In this document: piece after piece, positions 50,747 through 60,171 of the stretch
Layout of the letters: the number at the start of each line of letters is the position of its first letter
Numbering within the stretch: the stretch's first letter is position 1
Assembly: GCA_011391495.1 (NCBI GenBank)
Contig: JAABQK010000006.1
Coordinates: 1-64,000 of the forward strand
From: Hydrogenophaga sp.
GTDB lineage: Bacteria; Pseudomonadota; Gammaproteobacteria; Burkholderiales; Burkholderiaceae_C
Direction: 5' to 3'
DNA length: 64,000 nucleotides
Made by a program: the position numbers and the translations under genes
Notes under the pieces: model-generated
The model's input: only the letters and a program-made list of their open reading frames with translations
Database searches by the model: none
Told to the model about the DNA's origin: nothing

Positions 50747-52297
50747 ATGCAACTCATCGTCTCGGCCGGTCTGATCCTGGCCATTGTGCTGTGGGGCGTC
50801 ATCGCCCCGGCCTCGCTGGGCGGAGTGTTCGACACCGCGCTGGCGAGCATCACGCGCAACTTCGGCTGGTTCTACCTGTGGGTGGTGCTGGGCCTGGTGG
50901 TGATGGCGCTGATCCTGGCGGTCAGCCGCTACGGCGACCTGAAGCTCGGCGGCGAGGACGACGAGCCGGAGTTTTCCATCGGCGCGTGGTTCGCCATGCT
51001 GTTTGCCGCGGGCATGGGCATTGGCCTGGTGTTCTGGGGTGTTGCCGAGCCGATCTCGCATTACGGCGCGCCGCCACCCGGCATAGCGCCCAACACGCCC
51101 GAAGCGGCCAATGCCGCCATGCGCTACAGCTTTTTCCACTGGGGCCTGCACCCCTGGGCGGTGTACAGCATCGTGGCGCTGGCGATCGCGTTCTTCCAGT
51201 TCCGCCGCGGCGGTTCAGCGCTGGTGAGCACTGCGGTGGAGGCGCTGCCCTGGGCTCCGATGAAGAAGATCGGCCCGGTGGTGAATGTGCTGGCGGTGAT
51301 CGCCACGGCCTTTGGCGTGGCGGCCTCGCTGGGCATGGGCGCGCTGCAGATCAACAGCGGCCTGGCGGCGGTGCTGGGGCTGCCGGTGAGCAGCACCTCG
51401 CAGGTGGCCATCATCGTGGTGACGACGGTGCTGTTCCTGAGCTCGGCAGTGACCGGCGTGACCAGGGGCATCAAGTGGCTGTCCACCTTCAACCTGATCG
51501 TGGCGGGCCTGCTGGCGCTCGCGGTGTTCGTGGTGGGGCCGACGGTGGCGATCATCGACACTTTCACCAACACGCTGGGCAGCTACCTGAGCGACTTCGT
51601 GCGCATGAGCCTGCGCATGACGCCCTTCCGCGACAGCGGCTGGGTGGGCGGCTGGACGGTGTTTTACTGGGCCTGGTGGGTGAGCTGGTCGCCGTTCGTG
51701 GGCCTGTTCATCGCGCGCGTCTCGCGCGGCCGGACCATCCGCGAGTTCCTGCTGGGCACGGTGCTGGCGCCCACGCTGGCGGCGTTCGTCTGGTTCTCGG
51801 TGTTCGGCGGCACGGCGCTGCATCTGGAGATCATGCAGGGTCTGCCGATCGCCGAGGCGGTGAGCGCCGATGTGTCCACCGGCCTGTTTGCCATGTTCGA
51901 CCACCTGCCGATGGGCGGGCTGATGACGGGCGTGGCCACGGTGCTGGTGCTGGTGTTCTTCGTGACCTCGGGCGACTCGGCCACGCTGGTGCTGGGCATG
52001 ATGAGCACCGGCGGCCAGGAGAACCCGAGCGCGCGGGTGAAGATCGTCTGGGGGGTGCTGGTCTCGGGCATCGCCATCAGCCTGCTGCTGGCCGGCGGTG
52101 TGAAGGCGGTGCAGACGGCGACCATCGTGTTCGCGCTGCCGTTCACGCTGGTGATTTTGCTCATGGCGCTGGCGCTGTGGCGTGGCGTGCGCGAGGACTG
52201 GAACGAGGAGCAACGGCGCGACCGTGCGATGCGCCGGCGCATGCGCGACATGGTGGACCGCACACCCGCCCCTGAGCGCGACATCCGACACCCATGA
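50747..52297 (+). CDS. BCCT-family transporter (betaine/carnitine/choline type)
   Basis: The 516-residue protein has twelve hydrophobic helices and the family motifs GMGIGLVFWGVAEPISHYG and WAWWVSWSPFVGLFIARVSRGRT. BCCT carriers import quaternary ammonium solutes such as glycine betaine, often for osmoprotection; the substrate is not readable here. ATG 50747 follows a strong GGAGGAGAG. It overlaps the MarC gene by ATGA. Confidence 0.92.
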   Translation: MQLIVSAGLILAIVLWGVIAPASLGGVFDTALASITRNFGWFYLWVVLGLVVMALILAVSRYGDLKLGGEDDEPEFSIGAWFAMLFAAGMGIGLVFWGVAEPISHYGAPPPGIAPNTPEAANAAMRYSFFHWGLHPWAVYSIVALAIAFFQFRRGGSALVSTAVEALPWAPMKKIGPVVNVLAVIATAFGVAASLGMGALQINSGLAAVLGLPVSSTSQVAIIVVTTVLFLSSAVTGVTRGIKWLSTFNLIVAGLLALAVFVVGPTVAIIDTFTNTLGSYLSDFVRMSLRMTPFRDSGWVGGWTVFYWAWWVSWSPFVGLFIARVSRGRTIREFLLGTVLAPTLAAFVWFSVFGGTALHLEIMQGLPIAEAVSADVSTGLFAMFDHLPMGGLMTGVATVLVLVFFVTSGDSATLVLGMMSTGGQENPSARVKIVWGVLVSGIAISLLLAGGVKAVQTATIVFALPFTLVILLMALALWRGVREDWNEEQRRDRAMRRRMRDMVDRTPAPERDIRHP

Positions 52298-52986
52298 CGA
52301 CCGAACTGCTGCTGGCGCTGGGCAAGAGTTTTCTCTTCGTTTTCGCGGCGCTGCTGCCGATCCTGAACCCGGCGGCCACGGCACCTATCTTCCTCGGGCT
52401 CACCGAGGGTGCGACCGCCAGCACGCGGTCGCTGCTGGCGCGACGCATCGCACGCAACATGTTCGGGCTGATGCTGGGCTCGATGCTGGTGGGCTCGTAC
52501 GTGCTGAGCTTCTTCGGCATCTCGCTGCCCATCGTGCGGGTAGGCGGGGGCCTGATCCTGGCGGCCACGGCCTGGCGCCTGCTCACCGCCACCCACGCCA
52601 CGGTGGACAGCCGCACCGAGCTGGCCGAGTCGTTCACGCCCGAGATGGCGCGGCGGCAGGCCTTCTACCCGCTCACATTCCCGATCAGTTGCGGGCCGGG
52701 CTCGATCGCGGCGGCGATCACGGTGGGTGTGTCGCTGCAGGACAACCGGCTGCTGCTTTCGCTCGCGCGCATGGGCGGCGGCGTGCTGGCGCTGATGGCC
52801 GTGGGTGTCCTGCTGTACCTGGCGTTCCGCTACGCGCAGCGTCTGCTGCGCCCGCTGGGCGAAGCGGGCACGGTGATCTTCCTGCGCCTGTCGGCCTTCA
52901 TCCTGCTGTGCCTGGGGGTGCAGATCGTGTGGGACGGGGCGAGCGAGCTGTTGCTGGACTTGCTGCGCCAGAGCACAGCCGCCTGA
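52294..52986 (+). CDS. MarC-family integral membrane protein
   Basis: The 230-residue protein has six helices and the MarC start FLFVFAALLPILNPAATAPIF, then MARRQAFYPLTFPISCGPGSI. The function of MarC proteins is unknown; the old link to multiple antibiotic resistance was withdrawn. It is translationally coupled to the BCCT gene. Confidence 0.9.
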   Translation: MTTELLLALGKSFLFVFAALLPILNPAATAPIFLGLTEGATASTRSLLARRIARNMFGLMLGSMLVGSYVLSFFGISLPIVRVGGGLILAATAWRLLTATHATVDSRTELAESFTPEMARRQAFYPLTFPISCGPGSIAAAITVGVSLQDNRLLLSLARMGGGVLALMAVGVLLYLAFRYAQRLLRPLGEAGTVIFLRLSAFILLCLGVQIVWDGASELLLDLLRQSTAA

Positions 52987-53072
52987 ACAGGGGTCAGAAC
53001 GCCCAAGGCGCCGCCGCCCGTGTGCGGAATCGCACACCGCCTGGAAGCTGGCGACACTTGGGGCGCCAGCAC

Positions 53073-53086
53073 TTGATACAAGTCAA
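53073..53086. promoter_or_regulatory. FNR/Anr-like box TTGATACAAGTCAA
   Basis: This 14-base site differs by one base from the FNR consensus TTGAT-N4-ATCAA. It lies 152 bases before the BLUF gene start in a 251-base intergenic region with no gene. Oxygen control of the BLUF gene is inferred. Confidence 0.4.
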
Positions 53087-53237
53087 GCCCGGTCGGCGCC
53101 AGGGCTTCTATCTTTCGCAGATGCTCTCCTCAAGATCCGCGATGCACGGGCGATACAGAGCATGCATGGCGTTTCGGTCGAGGCGCTGTGTGTCCGGGTT
53201 TCCGCGGTGCGGTCGGTCCCCTGTGGAGAGAAGAACC

Positions 53238-53672
53238 ATGGCTTTGTACGAAATCATTTACGTCAGTGTGGCGCCAGGCGACATGGCAGCGGCCGAGCTG
53301 TCGTCCCTGATGGACAAGGCGCGGGAGCACAACGCCCGGCGCGGCATCACCGGCATGCTGCTGTACCACAATCGGGAATTCATGCAGCTGCTTGAAGGCG
53401 AAGAGGCCGAGGTGAAGGCGCTGTACGACGCCATCTGCGATGACGACCGGCACCAGCAGGTCTACAAGATGTGGGAAGGTCCGATCGCCGAACGCAACTT
53501 CTCCAGCTGGTCCATGGGCTTCCTGGCGCCCGACGATGCCATGCTGCGCGGCCGGCCCGGCTACGAGCCGCTGCTGGAGCAGGGGCTGATGGCCTCCAGC
53601 CGCGACTCGACGGGCAAGAAGATGCTGCTGCGGGTGCGCGACGATTTCCTGTGCACGGACCGTCCCGCCTAG
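53238..53672 (+). CDS. BLUF-domain blue-light sensor protein
   Basis: The 144-residue protein consists of a BLUF domain (residues 1-95) plus a short C-terminal helical cap. Key residues are present: Tyr in YEIIYVS, Asn in HNARRGITGMLLY, Gln in FMQLLEG and Trp in FSSWSMGF. It binds FAD and rearranges its hydrogen bonds in blue light. No output domain is attached, so it must act on a partner protein; the PAS kinase downstream is a candidate. Confidence 0.9.
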   Translation: MALYEIIYVSVAPGDMAAAELSSLMDKAREHNARRGITGMLLYHNREFMQLLEGEEAEVKALYDAICDDDRHQQVYKMWEGPIAERNFSSWSMGFLAPDDAMLRGRPGYEPLLEQGLMASSRDSTGKKMLLRVRDDFLCTDRPA

Positions 53673-53907
53673 GGCAGCGGGCGCGCCCGGATGGCGCCGC
53701 CACCGGGTGCTGACGGCGCCCGACGTGGCGCATCGACGCAACGGCGGCCACGGGGCCTCCATTCGTTGCGAGAATGCGGTCGTGGATTCCCATGGACCCG
53801 ACCGAGGACTGTGATGCCGATGCGCCTGAACACCCCGACCCTCAAGACCGCCGCTTCGCCCTCGCAGCCTGCACCAAACGCCACCGGAAGGTGCGCGGGG
53901 CACCCGC

Positions 53908-56424
53908 ATGGCTGAGCAGCCAGGCGCACAGCCGCCCCCGCGCGCAGCAGGCTGGCTGGGGCGCCTGCGCAGCCGCTGGTTCGTCGCGCTGGTGGCCTTG
54001 TTCACCGGCCTGGCCGCGGGCGGGTTCTGGTGGCAATCGGACCACTCGCAGGCGCTGCTGCGCGAACAGGTGCTGCTGCAGGCCGAGCAGCGCAGCCTGC
54101 ACCTGGCCGATGCCATGGCCGGGCAGGTCGGCGGCCTGCTGAGCACGCTCGACCTGGAGCTGCAGGACCTGCGCCTCGAGTGGCTGCGGGACGACCGGGC
54201 GCGCTTCGATGCCCTGACCCGCAGTGTGCTCGATGCCTTGCCGCCCGGTTTTGTCTCCTTTGTCACGGTGATCGATGCGACGGGCCATGTGGTCTACAAC
54301 AGCCTGGGTGTGGAAGATGGCACCTACGTCGGGGACCGCGAGCATTTCAAGGTGCAGCAGTCGGGTGCCGACCATCTGGTGATCGGCAAGCCGGTGGCCT
54401 CGCGGCTCAGCAAGGACTGGGTCTTCGTCGTCAGCCGGCCCATCCTGCGCGCGGGCCGCTTCGACGGCACGGTGCACATGCTGGTGTCGTCGGCATTCAT
54501 GGCGGGCAAGCTGGCCGCCCTGCAGCTGTCGGAGCAGGACGTGGTGGCCCTGTTCCACCGCGATGGCAGTTTCCTCGCACGCAGCCGCGACAACGCCGAT
54601 GCCATGGGCCAGCGCTTGCCGGGGGGCCGGCCATTCCTGGCCGATCCGGCGCTGACCAGCGGCACCTACAAGGTCCAGGGCGCGGTCGACGGCATCGCCC
54701 GCACCTACGGCTGGCACCGTTTGCCGGGCACGGGCCTGGTGCTGGCCATCGGCCTGGCCGACGCGTCGGTGCTGGCACCGTTGCAGCCGGCCCTGAAGAG
54801 CAGCCAGTTCGTCAACAACACGCTGAGCCTGCTCCTGCTGGCCTCTGGCGGCCTGATCATCTATTTGCAGTGGCGGGTGGCCCGTCACCAGGCGGCGGTG
54901 GCGGCGGGCGAGAGCCTGCGCATGCGCCTGTTTGACAGCTCGCCCGTGGCCACGGGCGTGCTCGATCCCGCCAGCGGACGCTTCGTCGATTGCAACGCCG
55001 CGGCCGTGCGGCTGTACGGTCTGCCCGACCGGGAGGCGGTGCTCGCCACCCCGCTGGACGCGCTGTCGGCGCCGCAGCAGCGCGACGGGCGTTCCAAAGA
55101 GGCCACCATGGCCGAGCGGGGCCTGCAGAGGCTGACCGAGAAGCCCACCCGTTTCGAGTGGCGCCACCAGCGGCCGGATGGCACGCAGTGGGACGCCGAG
55201 GTGCACCTCATGCAGTTCAGCGACGGCGGGCGGACCCTGCTGCAGTTCACCCTGCAAGACATCACCGAGAGCCAGCGCACCCAGGCCGCGCTGGCCGACA
55301 GCGAGGCCCGCCTGAAGGAGGCGCAGCGGCTGGCGCGCATCGGCAGCTGGGAGAGTGGCCGTGCGGACGGTCGCCTGATCTGGTCGGACGAGGTGTACCG
55401 CATCTTCGAGGTGGATCCGGCGACCTTCGAGCCCACCTACGAACGCTTCCTGCAGCTCGTGCATCCGGACGACCGGGTGCCTCTGGAGCAGGCCTTTCGG
55501 GAGGCGCTCAGGACCCACCAGCCCTACGACATCGTGCACCGGCTGCTGCTGCCCGACGGGCGCCTGAAATACGTCCGCGAGCTGTGCGAGACGGAATACG
55601 ACGGCGACCGCCCGGTGCGCAGCGTCGGCACGGTGCAGGACATCACCGAAGTGCGAACGGCAGAGAACGCGCTGCAGCAGCTCAACGACGAGCTGGAGCA
55701 ACGCGTGGCCGAGCGCACGCGCGAACTCGGCGTGCTCAACCGCGAACTGGAGGCGTTCTCCTACAGCGTCTCGCACGACCTGCGCACCCCCCTGCGCAGC
55801 GTGCACGGCTTTGCCAGCCTGCTCGAGGAGGAGTGTGGTTCCCGCCTGACCGAGGGAGGGCGCTCGTACCTGCACCGCATCCAGAGCTCCGCGCGGCGCA
55901 TGGGACAGCTGATCACGGACCTGCTCAACCTGGCGCAGGTGAGCCGCGCCGAACTGCGGCACGAGTCGGTGAACCTGAGCCAGATGGCGCGCGCCATTGC
56001 CAGCGAACTCGATCGCAGCGACCCCGCGCGCACAGTCGAGTGGCACATCGACGAAGGGATGCGGGTGCTGGCCGACCGTGGGCTGATGCGCATCGTGCTG
56101 CAGAACCTGCTGGGCAACGCCTGGAAGTACACCCGCCAGACACCCCGTGCCCAGGTGTGGTTCTCGCCGTCACGCCGGCCGGATGGCGTCCTGGAGTACT
56201 GCGTGCGGGACAACGGTGCCGGTTTCGACATGACCTACGCCGAGCAGCTGTTCCAGCCCTTCAAGCGCCTGCATGCGCACCACGAGTTCGAAGGCTCGGG
56301 CGTCGGACTCGCCACCGTGCAGCGCCTGATCCAGCGCCACGGCGGGCAGGTGCGCGGCGAGGGCGCGGTGGGGCAGGGCGCGGCCTTCTGCTTCAGCCTG
56401 CCGGCGGACCCGGTGGCAAGCTGA
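53908..56424 (+). CDS. Membrane sensor histidine kinase with periplasmic sensor and PAS domains
   Basis: The 838-residue protein has a membrane helix (WFVALVALFTGLAAGGFWW), an extracytoplasmic Cache-like domain (VIDATGHVVYNSLG...DREHF), a second helix (NNTLSLLLLASGGLIIYLQW), then two PAS domains, a HisKA domain with the phospho-His in SVSHDLRTPLRSVHGF and a HATPase domain (GSGVGLATVQRLIQRHGG). The plan resembles bacteriophytochrome-type and other PAS kinases. No response regulator is adjacent. Confidence 0.9.
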   Translation: MAEQPGAQPPPRAAGWLGRLRSRWFVALVALFTGLAAGGFWWQSDHSQALLREQVLLQAEQRSLHLADAMAGQVGGLLSTLDLELQDLRLEWLRDDRARFDALTRSVLDALPPGFVSFVTVIDATGHVVYNSLGVEDGTYVGDREHFKVQQSGADHLVIGKPVASRLSKDWVFVVSRPILRAGRFDGTVHMLVSSAFMAGKLAALQLSEQDVVALFHRDGSFLARSRDNADAMGQRLPGGRPFLADPALTSGTYKVQGAVDGIARTYGWHRLPGTGLVLAIGLADASVLAPLQPALKSSQFVNNTLSLLLLASGGLIIYLQWRVARHQAAVAAGESLRMRLFDSSPVATGVLDPASGRFVDCNAAAVRLYGLPDREAVLATPLDALSAPQQRDGRSKEATMAERGLQRLTEKPTRFEWRHQRPDGTQWDAEVHLMQFSDGGRTLLQFTLQDITESQRTQAALADSEARLKEAQRLARIGSWESGRADGRLIWSDEVYRIFEVDPATFEPTYERFLQLVHPDDRVPLEQAFREALRTHQPYDIVHRLLLPDGRLKYVRELCETEYDGDRPVRSVGTVQDITEVRTAENALQQLNDELEQRVAERTRELGVLNRELEAFSYSVSHDLRTPLRSVHGFASLLEEECGSRLTEGGRSYLHRIQSSARRMGQLITDLLNLAQVSRAELRHESVNLSQMARAIASELDRSDPARTVEWHIDEGMRVLADRGLMRIVLQNLLGNAWKYTRQTPRAQVWFSPSRRPDGVLEYCVRDNGAGFDMTYAEQLFQPFKRLHAHHEFEGSGVGLATVQRLIQRHGGQVRGEGAVGQGAAFCFSLPADPVAS

Positions 56425-56538
56425 GCGCCGCGCGCCGCCGCTGAACACGCCCGCCACCCGCCGCTGGCGCGCGGACCCGGAACCCGGCGAAGGCGGTGCC
56501 CTGCCGCAGCAGCGCCAGCACGGTGCCGGCGATGCGGG

Positions 56539-57645
56539 TCATGGCGCGAGCACCTTGAAGATGTCCACGCTGCTGCGCTGGCCGATGGCGCTGCGGTGCT
56601 GCTCCAGCCAGCGCCCGGCCGCCTCGTGGCCCAGGTCGTGAAGTTGCGACAGGAAGGTCCACCGGGTGTCGGTCTTGCTGCCCGCGCCCAGTGCACTGAG
56701 CGAGGCACCGCCGTCGATCAGGTGCACCCGCAGCGCCTGCACGCGCTGGAACAGCGGGTTGCGGTACTGGTGACCGGGTTGGCCCTCGTCTTCGATCAGC
56801 TGCTGGAGCAGCGCAATCGAGCGCATTTCCTTCAGCAGGCTGGCGTTGAAGGTGATCTCGTTGATGCGGTCCAGGATGTCGCTGGCGCGGGTGGGTGTGG
56901 CGGCGGTCTCGATCGGGTTGATCTGCACCAGCAGCAGGTCGTCGGCGCTGCTCTGGGTGACCAGCGGCATGAGCGACGGGTTGCCGGCATAGCCGCCGTC
57001 CCAGTAGGCCTCGCCGTCGATCTCGACCGCCTGGAACAGCAGCGGCAGGCAGGCCGAGGCCAGCACCATGTCGGGCGTGAGCCCGCGCTGGTCGAACACG
57101 TGCAGCGCGCCGGTGCGTACCTGGGTGGCGGCGATGAAGAGCCGCGTTTTGTGGCAGCGGCAGACGCGCTCGAAGTCCACCGTGTCCACCAGGATGTCGC
57201 GCAGGGGGTTCAGGTTGAGCGGATTGAGCTGGTAGGGCGACAGCTGGCTGCCCAGCGCGCTGGCCGCCTGTTGCCAGGGTTCGAGCCAGGGGGTCATCCA
57301 CGCGGTGGCGGGGCCCCACAGGGCGCCCAGCGGGCTGCGCTCGATCGGGTGAAACGGCGAGAGCTCGGCGACGCGGGTCCAGAAGCGGCGCAGCACGCGC
57401 TGCGCGCCTTCGCGCCCGCCGTCCATCAGCCCCGCCGCCAGCGCCACCGCGTTCATGGCGCCGGCGCTGGTGCCGCTGATGGCGGCGATCTCCAGCGTCT
57501 CGTCCTCCAGCAGGCGGTCGAGCACGCCCCAGGTGAAGGCGCCGTGCGAGCCACCGCCCTGCAGCGCGAGGTCGATGGCCTGGCGGCGGGGCGGCTTCGC
57601 GGCGGGGCCGGAAGCGGTGGGGCGCGTAGGGTTCATGCGTGCCAT
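56539..57645 (-). CDS. Patatin-like phospholipase
   Basis: The 368-residue protein has the patatin catalytic dyad: oxyanion loop LALQGGGSHGAFTWG, nucleophile Ser in ISGTSAGAMNA, and Asp in AYWDGGYAGNP. It probably hydrolyses acyl chains of membrane lipids. No signal peptide is seen. It is followed on the same strand by an alpha/beta hydrolase gene upstream in transcription order. Confidence 0.9.
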   Translation of the reverse strand: MARMNPTRPTASGPAAKPPRRQAIDLALQGGGSHGAFTWGVLDRLLEDETLEIAAISGTSAGAMNAVALAAGLMDGGREGAQRVLRRFWTRVAELSPFHPIERSPLGALWGPATAWMTPWLEPWQQAASALGSQLSPYQLNPLNLNPLRDILVDTVDFERVCRCHKTRLFIAATQVRTGALHVFDQRGLTPDMVLASACLPLLFQAVEIDGEAYWDGGYAGNPSLMPLVTQSSADDLLLVQINPIETAATPTRASDILDRINEITFNASLLKEMRSIALLQQLIEDEGQPGHQYRNPLFQRVQALRVHLIDGGASLSALGAGSKTDTRWTFLSQLHDLGHEAAGRWLEQHRSAIGQRSSVDIFKVLAP

Positions 57646-57680
57646 TGTCCGGCAGCAGGGTGCTTCGCTGGGCAGCGCGC

Positions 57681-58571
57681 TCAGCTGGCCGCCGTGATCC
57701 TGCGATCGAGTGCCCGCGCCAGGAAGTCCAGCACCGCCTGTTCAACCTGCCCGGGTTCGGCAAATGCCTCGTGCGTGCCGTCCAGCGCCAGCAGCGTGGC
57801 GCGTGCGGGGCCCTGGTGGTGCATGAGCTGGTGTGCGTCATCCAGCGGTACGGTGTTGTCCTGCCGGCCGTGCAGCAGCAGCACCGGGCACAAGGCCTGG
57901 CCCAGCGTGGCGATCGGCGCGATGCGGTCGAAGCGTGCACCGATCACCCACTCGATGTAGCGGTTCACCAGCCAGCCCAGTGGCCAGTACGGCACGCGGT
58001 AGGCCGCCAGCCAGCGCCGCATCACGTGTTCCGGGTGGGCAAAGGCCGAGACGCTGACCGCTGCGGCGAGCCCGGACCGGCGCGAGGCCACCAGCAACAC
58101 CGCTGCCGCGCCCACCGAGTGGCCGAGGGCGGCGATGCGTTGAGGGTCCACGCCGTGCTGCCCGGCCAGCCAGTCGAGCGCGGCGTCCAGGTCTTCGGCG
58201 AAGCGGGGCAGGGAGCTGTGCCCGGCCCGGTCGCTCCGGCCGTGGTTGCGCGATTCGGGCAGCAGCACCGCGTAACCCGCGGCGTGCAGTGCCTGCGCAG
58301 CGGGCAGGAGGGTGCTGGCGTTGCCGCCCCAGCCGTGCAGCAGCACCACGGCGGGTGCCGGCCCCTGTGCGGTGCTCGGGACGTACCAGGCGAACAGGCG
58401 CGCGCCCTGGGCGGCGGGCAGCCAGACCTCGCGCGCGTTCAGGCCCAGATCGTCCGGGGTCGGACCATCGGTGCTGGCGGGTGGTGCCAGGCCGCGGTGC
58501 AGCACATGGCGCGCGCCGGACAGGCCGGCCCCCAGACCGAGGCCGGTGAGCAGGAGGGTAAGAGCGCTCAT
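57681..58571 (-). CDS. Alpha/beta hydrolase
   Basis: The 296-residue protein has an N-terminal hydrophobic helix (LTLLLTGLGLGAGL), then VVLLHGWGGNASTLL (oxyanion region), nucleophile in ALGHSVGAAAVLL, and Asp/His near the end (LHGRQDNTVPL; DGTHEAF). It is probably a membrane-anchored esterase or peptidase-like hydrolase of unknown substrate. The start is ATG 58571; the ORF-track frame runs upstream through the YeeE genes without support. Confidence 0.85.
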   Translation of the reverse strand: MSALTLLLTGLGLGAGLSGARHVLHRGLAPPASTDGPTPDDLGLNAREVWLPAAQGARLFAWYVPSTAQGPAPAVVLLHGWGGNASTLLPAAQALHAAGYAVLLPESRNHGRSDRAGHSSLPRFAEDLDAALDWLAGQHGVDPQRIAALGHSVGAAAVLLVASRRSGLAAAVSVSAFAHPEHVMRRWLAAYRVPYWPLGWLVNRYIEWVIGARFDRIAPIATLGQALCPVLLLHGRQDNTVPLDDAHQLMHHQGPARATLLALDGTHEAFAEPGQVEQAVLDFLARALDRRITAAS

Positions 58572-58684
58572 GGGAGACGCCGGAACGTGAAGGCCGCTGG
58601 CATGGGCAGGTGCATTCAGATGGATGGGGGTGGGAAGGGTATCCGGGTACGCCGGTTGAGCGCGCTGGCTGCAGATGGATAGAT

Positions 58685-58700
58685 ATACTAGTAAGAGTAT
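58685..58700. promoter_or_regulatory. ATACT-N6-AGTAT inverted repeat upstream of the YeeE pair
   Basis: A perfect inverted repeat with five-base arms lies 20 bases before the first YeeE start, in an AT-rich stretch (AGATATACTAGTAAGAGTAT). ArsR-type sulfur sensors such as BigR/SqrR bind AT-rich repeats in front of YeeE/rhodanese operons, so this is a candidate operator. The regulator gene is not in the window. Confidence 0.45.
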
Positions 58701-58719
58701 TTCACGGGAGACCCCATCC

Positions 58720-59256
58720 ATGTCTGTTTCCGCGACGACGGCCGCCGGCCGCCCTGTCAGACCTTTCTGGAATCCGCTGCTGGCCGGCACCGTGCTGGGC
58801 TTGGTATTGCTGCTCACCTTCGTCTGGACTGGCCACGGCCTGGGCGCCACCGGCGCCTCCACCCGCCTCACCGCCTGGCTCGGCCATGAGATCGCGCCCG
58901 CGGCCACGCAGGCCAACGAATACCTCGGCGCCATGGTGGAAGACGGTGCGAACCCGCTGCCGTCGTGGATCAGCTGGCAGGTGATCGGTGTGGCCATGGG
59001 CGCGCTGGTGGCGGCTTTCATGGGCGGGCGCCTGCGTGTGCAGCTCGACGGTGCGAAGAGCGTCGGCACCGGCAAGCGCATCGCCACCGCACTCATTGGC
59101 GGGTTGCTCTCGGGCTTTGGCGCCCGCGTGGCGGCCGGTTGCACCAGTGGCCTGGGCCTCTCGGGCGCGGCCACGCTGGGCATCGCGGCCTTCGTGTTCC
59201 TGGCGACCTTCTTCGCTTCGGGCCTCATGGTCCACCGCATCATCAAGGGGCTCTGA
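58720..59256 (+). CDS. YeeE/YedE half-protein (PmpA-like), first of a pair
   Basis: The 178-residue membrane protein has a family Cys in RVAAGCTSGLGLSGAATLG. Half-size YeeE/YedE proteins work as pairs to bring sulfur compounds across the inner membrane. The partner follows after one base. ATG 58720 has GGGAGA upstream. Confidence 0.88.
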   Translation: MSVSATTAAGRPVRPFWNPLLAGTVLGLVLLLTFVWTGHGLGATGASTRLTAWLGHEIAPAATQANEYLGAMVEDGANPLPSWISWQVIGVAMGALVAAFMGGRLRVQLDGAKSVGTGKRIATALIGGLLSGFGARVAAGCTSGLGLSGAATLGIAAFVFLATFFASGLMVHRIIKGL

Positions 59257-59257
59257 C

Positions 59258-59872
59258 ATGACCTTTCCCATGAACGACGCCGGCATGCTTTCCGGCCTGG
59301 TCTGTGGTTTCCTCTTTGGCTTCGTGCTGGAGAACGCCGGTTTCGGCAGCCCTGCCAAGCTCACCGCCCAGTTCAGCCTGCGCGACTGGTCGGTCTTCAA
59401 GGTCATGTTCACCGCCATCGTGGTGGCCGCCACCGGCCTGTATGGGTTTGAGCTGCTGGGCTGGGTGTCGGTGGACGCTTTGTTCGTGCCGACCTCGCTG
59501 GTCATGGCCTCGGCCATCGGCGGCCTGCTGGTGGGTGGCGGTTTTGCCATCGGTGGCTATTGCCCGGGCACCTCGGTGGTGGGTGTGTTTTCGGGCCGGC
59601 TCGACGCGCTGGTCTTCATCGTTGGCTTGGTGCTGGGCACCTTCGTGTTCGCCGGCCTGTACGGCCCGGCCATCGAATCGGTGATGGCGATGTGGGAGGT
59701 CGAGACCGGTGACACGCTGATGGACGCCTACGACATCCCGCAGCTCGCCCTGATCGTCCTGCTGTTTGCCGCCCTGATCGGCGTGTTCTACGCCGGGTCG
59801 TGGTTCGAGCGCCGTGGCCGCGGCCCGGTGAGCGCCGACGAGGCGGTGGCCGGTTCCGGCAGCGCCAGTTGA
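59258..59872 (+). CDS. YeeE/YedE half-protein (PmpB-like), second of a pair
   Basis: The 204-residue membrane protein has the family start LCGFLFGFVLENAGFGSPAK-type region and the second Cys in AIGGYCPGTSVVGVFSG. With the upstream half it forms a two-subunit sulfur-compound channel. The operon continues with a NPC-repeat protein, a His-rich protein and a secreted rhodanese. Confidence 0.88.
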   Translation: MTFPMNDAGMLSGLVCGFLFGFVLENAGFGSPAKLTAQFSLRDWSVFKVMFTAIVVAATGLYGFELLGWVSVDALFVPTSLVMASAIGGLLVGGGFAIGGYCPGTSVVGVFSGRLDALVFIVGLVLGTFVFAGLYGPAIESVMAMWEVETGDTLMDAYDIPQLALIVLLFAALIGVFYAGSWFERRGRGPVSADEAVAGSGSAS

Positions 59873-59915
59873 TCCCCCTTTCCTTTTGTTTATCTCCCAA
59901 CCTGGAGTCCTTCGC

Positions 59916-60167
59916 ATGGCCAAAAAATCCGCCTCTTCCCTCGCCCAGACCCTGTCGGCCCTGATGGTGGCCAGCGCCCTCGTGGCCCCCGCCGCTTCGG
60001 CCGTGGCCGCCACCCCGGCCGCCACCACCACCGCCGGCACGTCCACCCAGGCCACCAACCCGTGCGGACCGGCCAACCCCTGCGGCCCGGCCAAGAAGAA
60101 AAAGAAGAAAGCCGCCGACGGCGCGAACCCCTGCGCCCCGGCCAACCCCTGCGCACCCAAGAAGTGA
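59916..60167 (+). CDS. Small secreted protein with NPCxPANPC repeats
   Basis: The 83-residue protein has a signal peptide (LAQTLSALMVASALVAPAAS) and then two NPC(G/A)PANPC(G/A)P repeats separated by a Lys-rich linker. The four Cys could bind copper or another metal, or carry sulfur in the periplasm. The family name is unknown to me. The operon position between the YeeE pair and a His-rich protein supports a role in sulfur or metal handling. An CTGGAG site precedes ATG 59916. Confidence 0.75.
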   Translation: MAKKSASSLAQTLSALMVASALVAPAASAVAATPAATTTAGTSTQATNPCGPANPCGPAKKKKKKAADGANPCAPANPCAPKK

Positions 60168-60171
60168 CGTG

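Noticed and set aside
50521-50859. 112-codon minus-strand ORF over the BCCT start
   Set aside because: It overlaps the well-supported BCCT 5' end and has no recognisable motif.
56393-56542. 50-codon minus-strand ORF coupled to the patatin stop
   Set aside because: It overlaps the end of the histidine kinase gene on the other strand and is Arg/Ala/Gly-rich without a motif.
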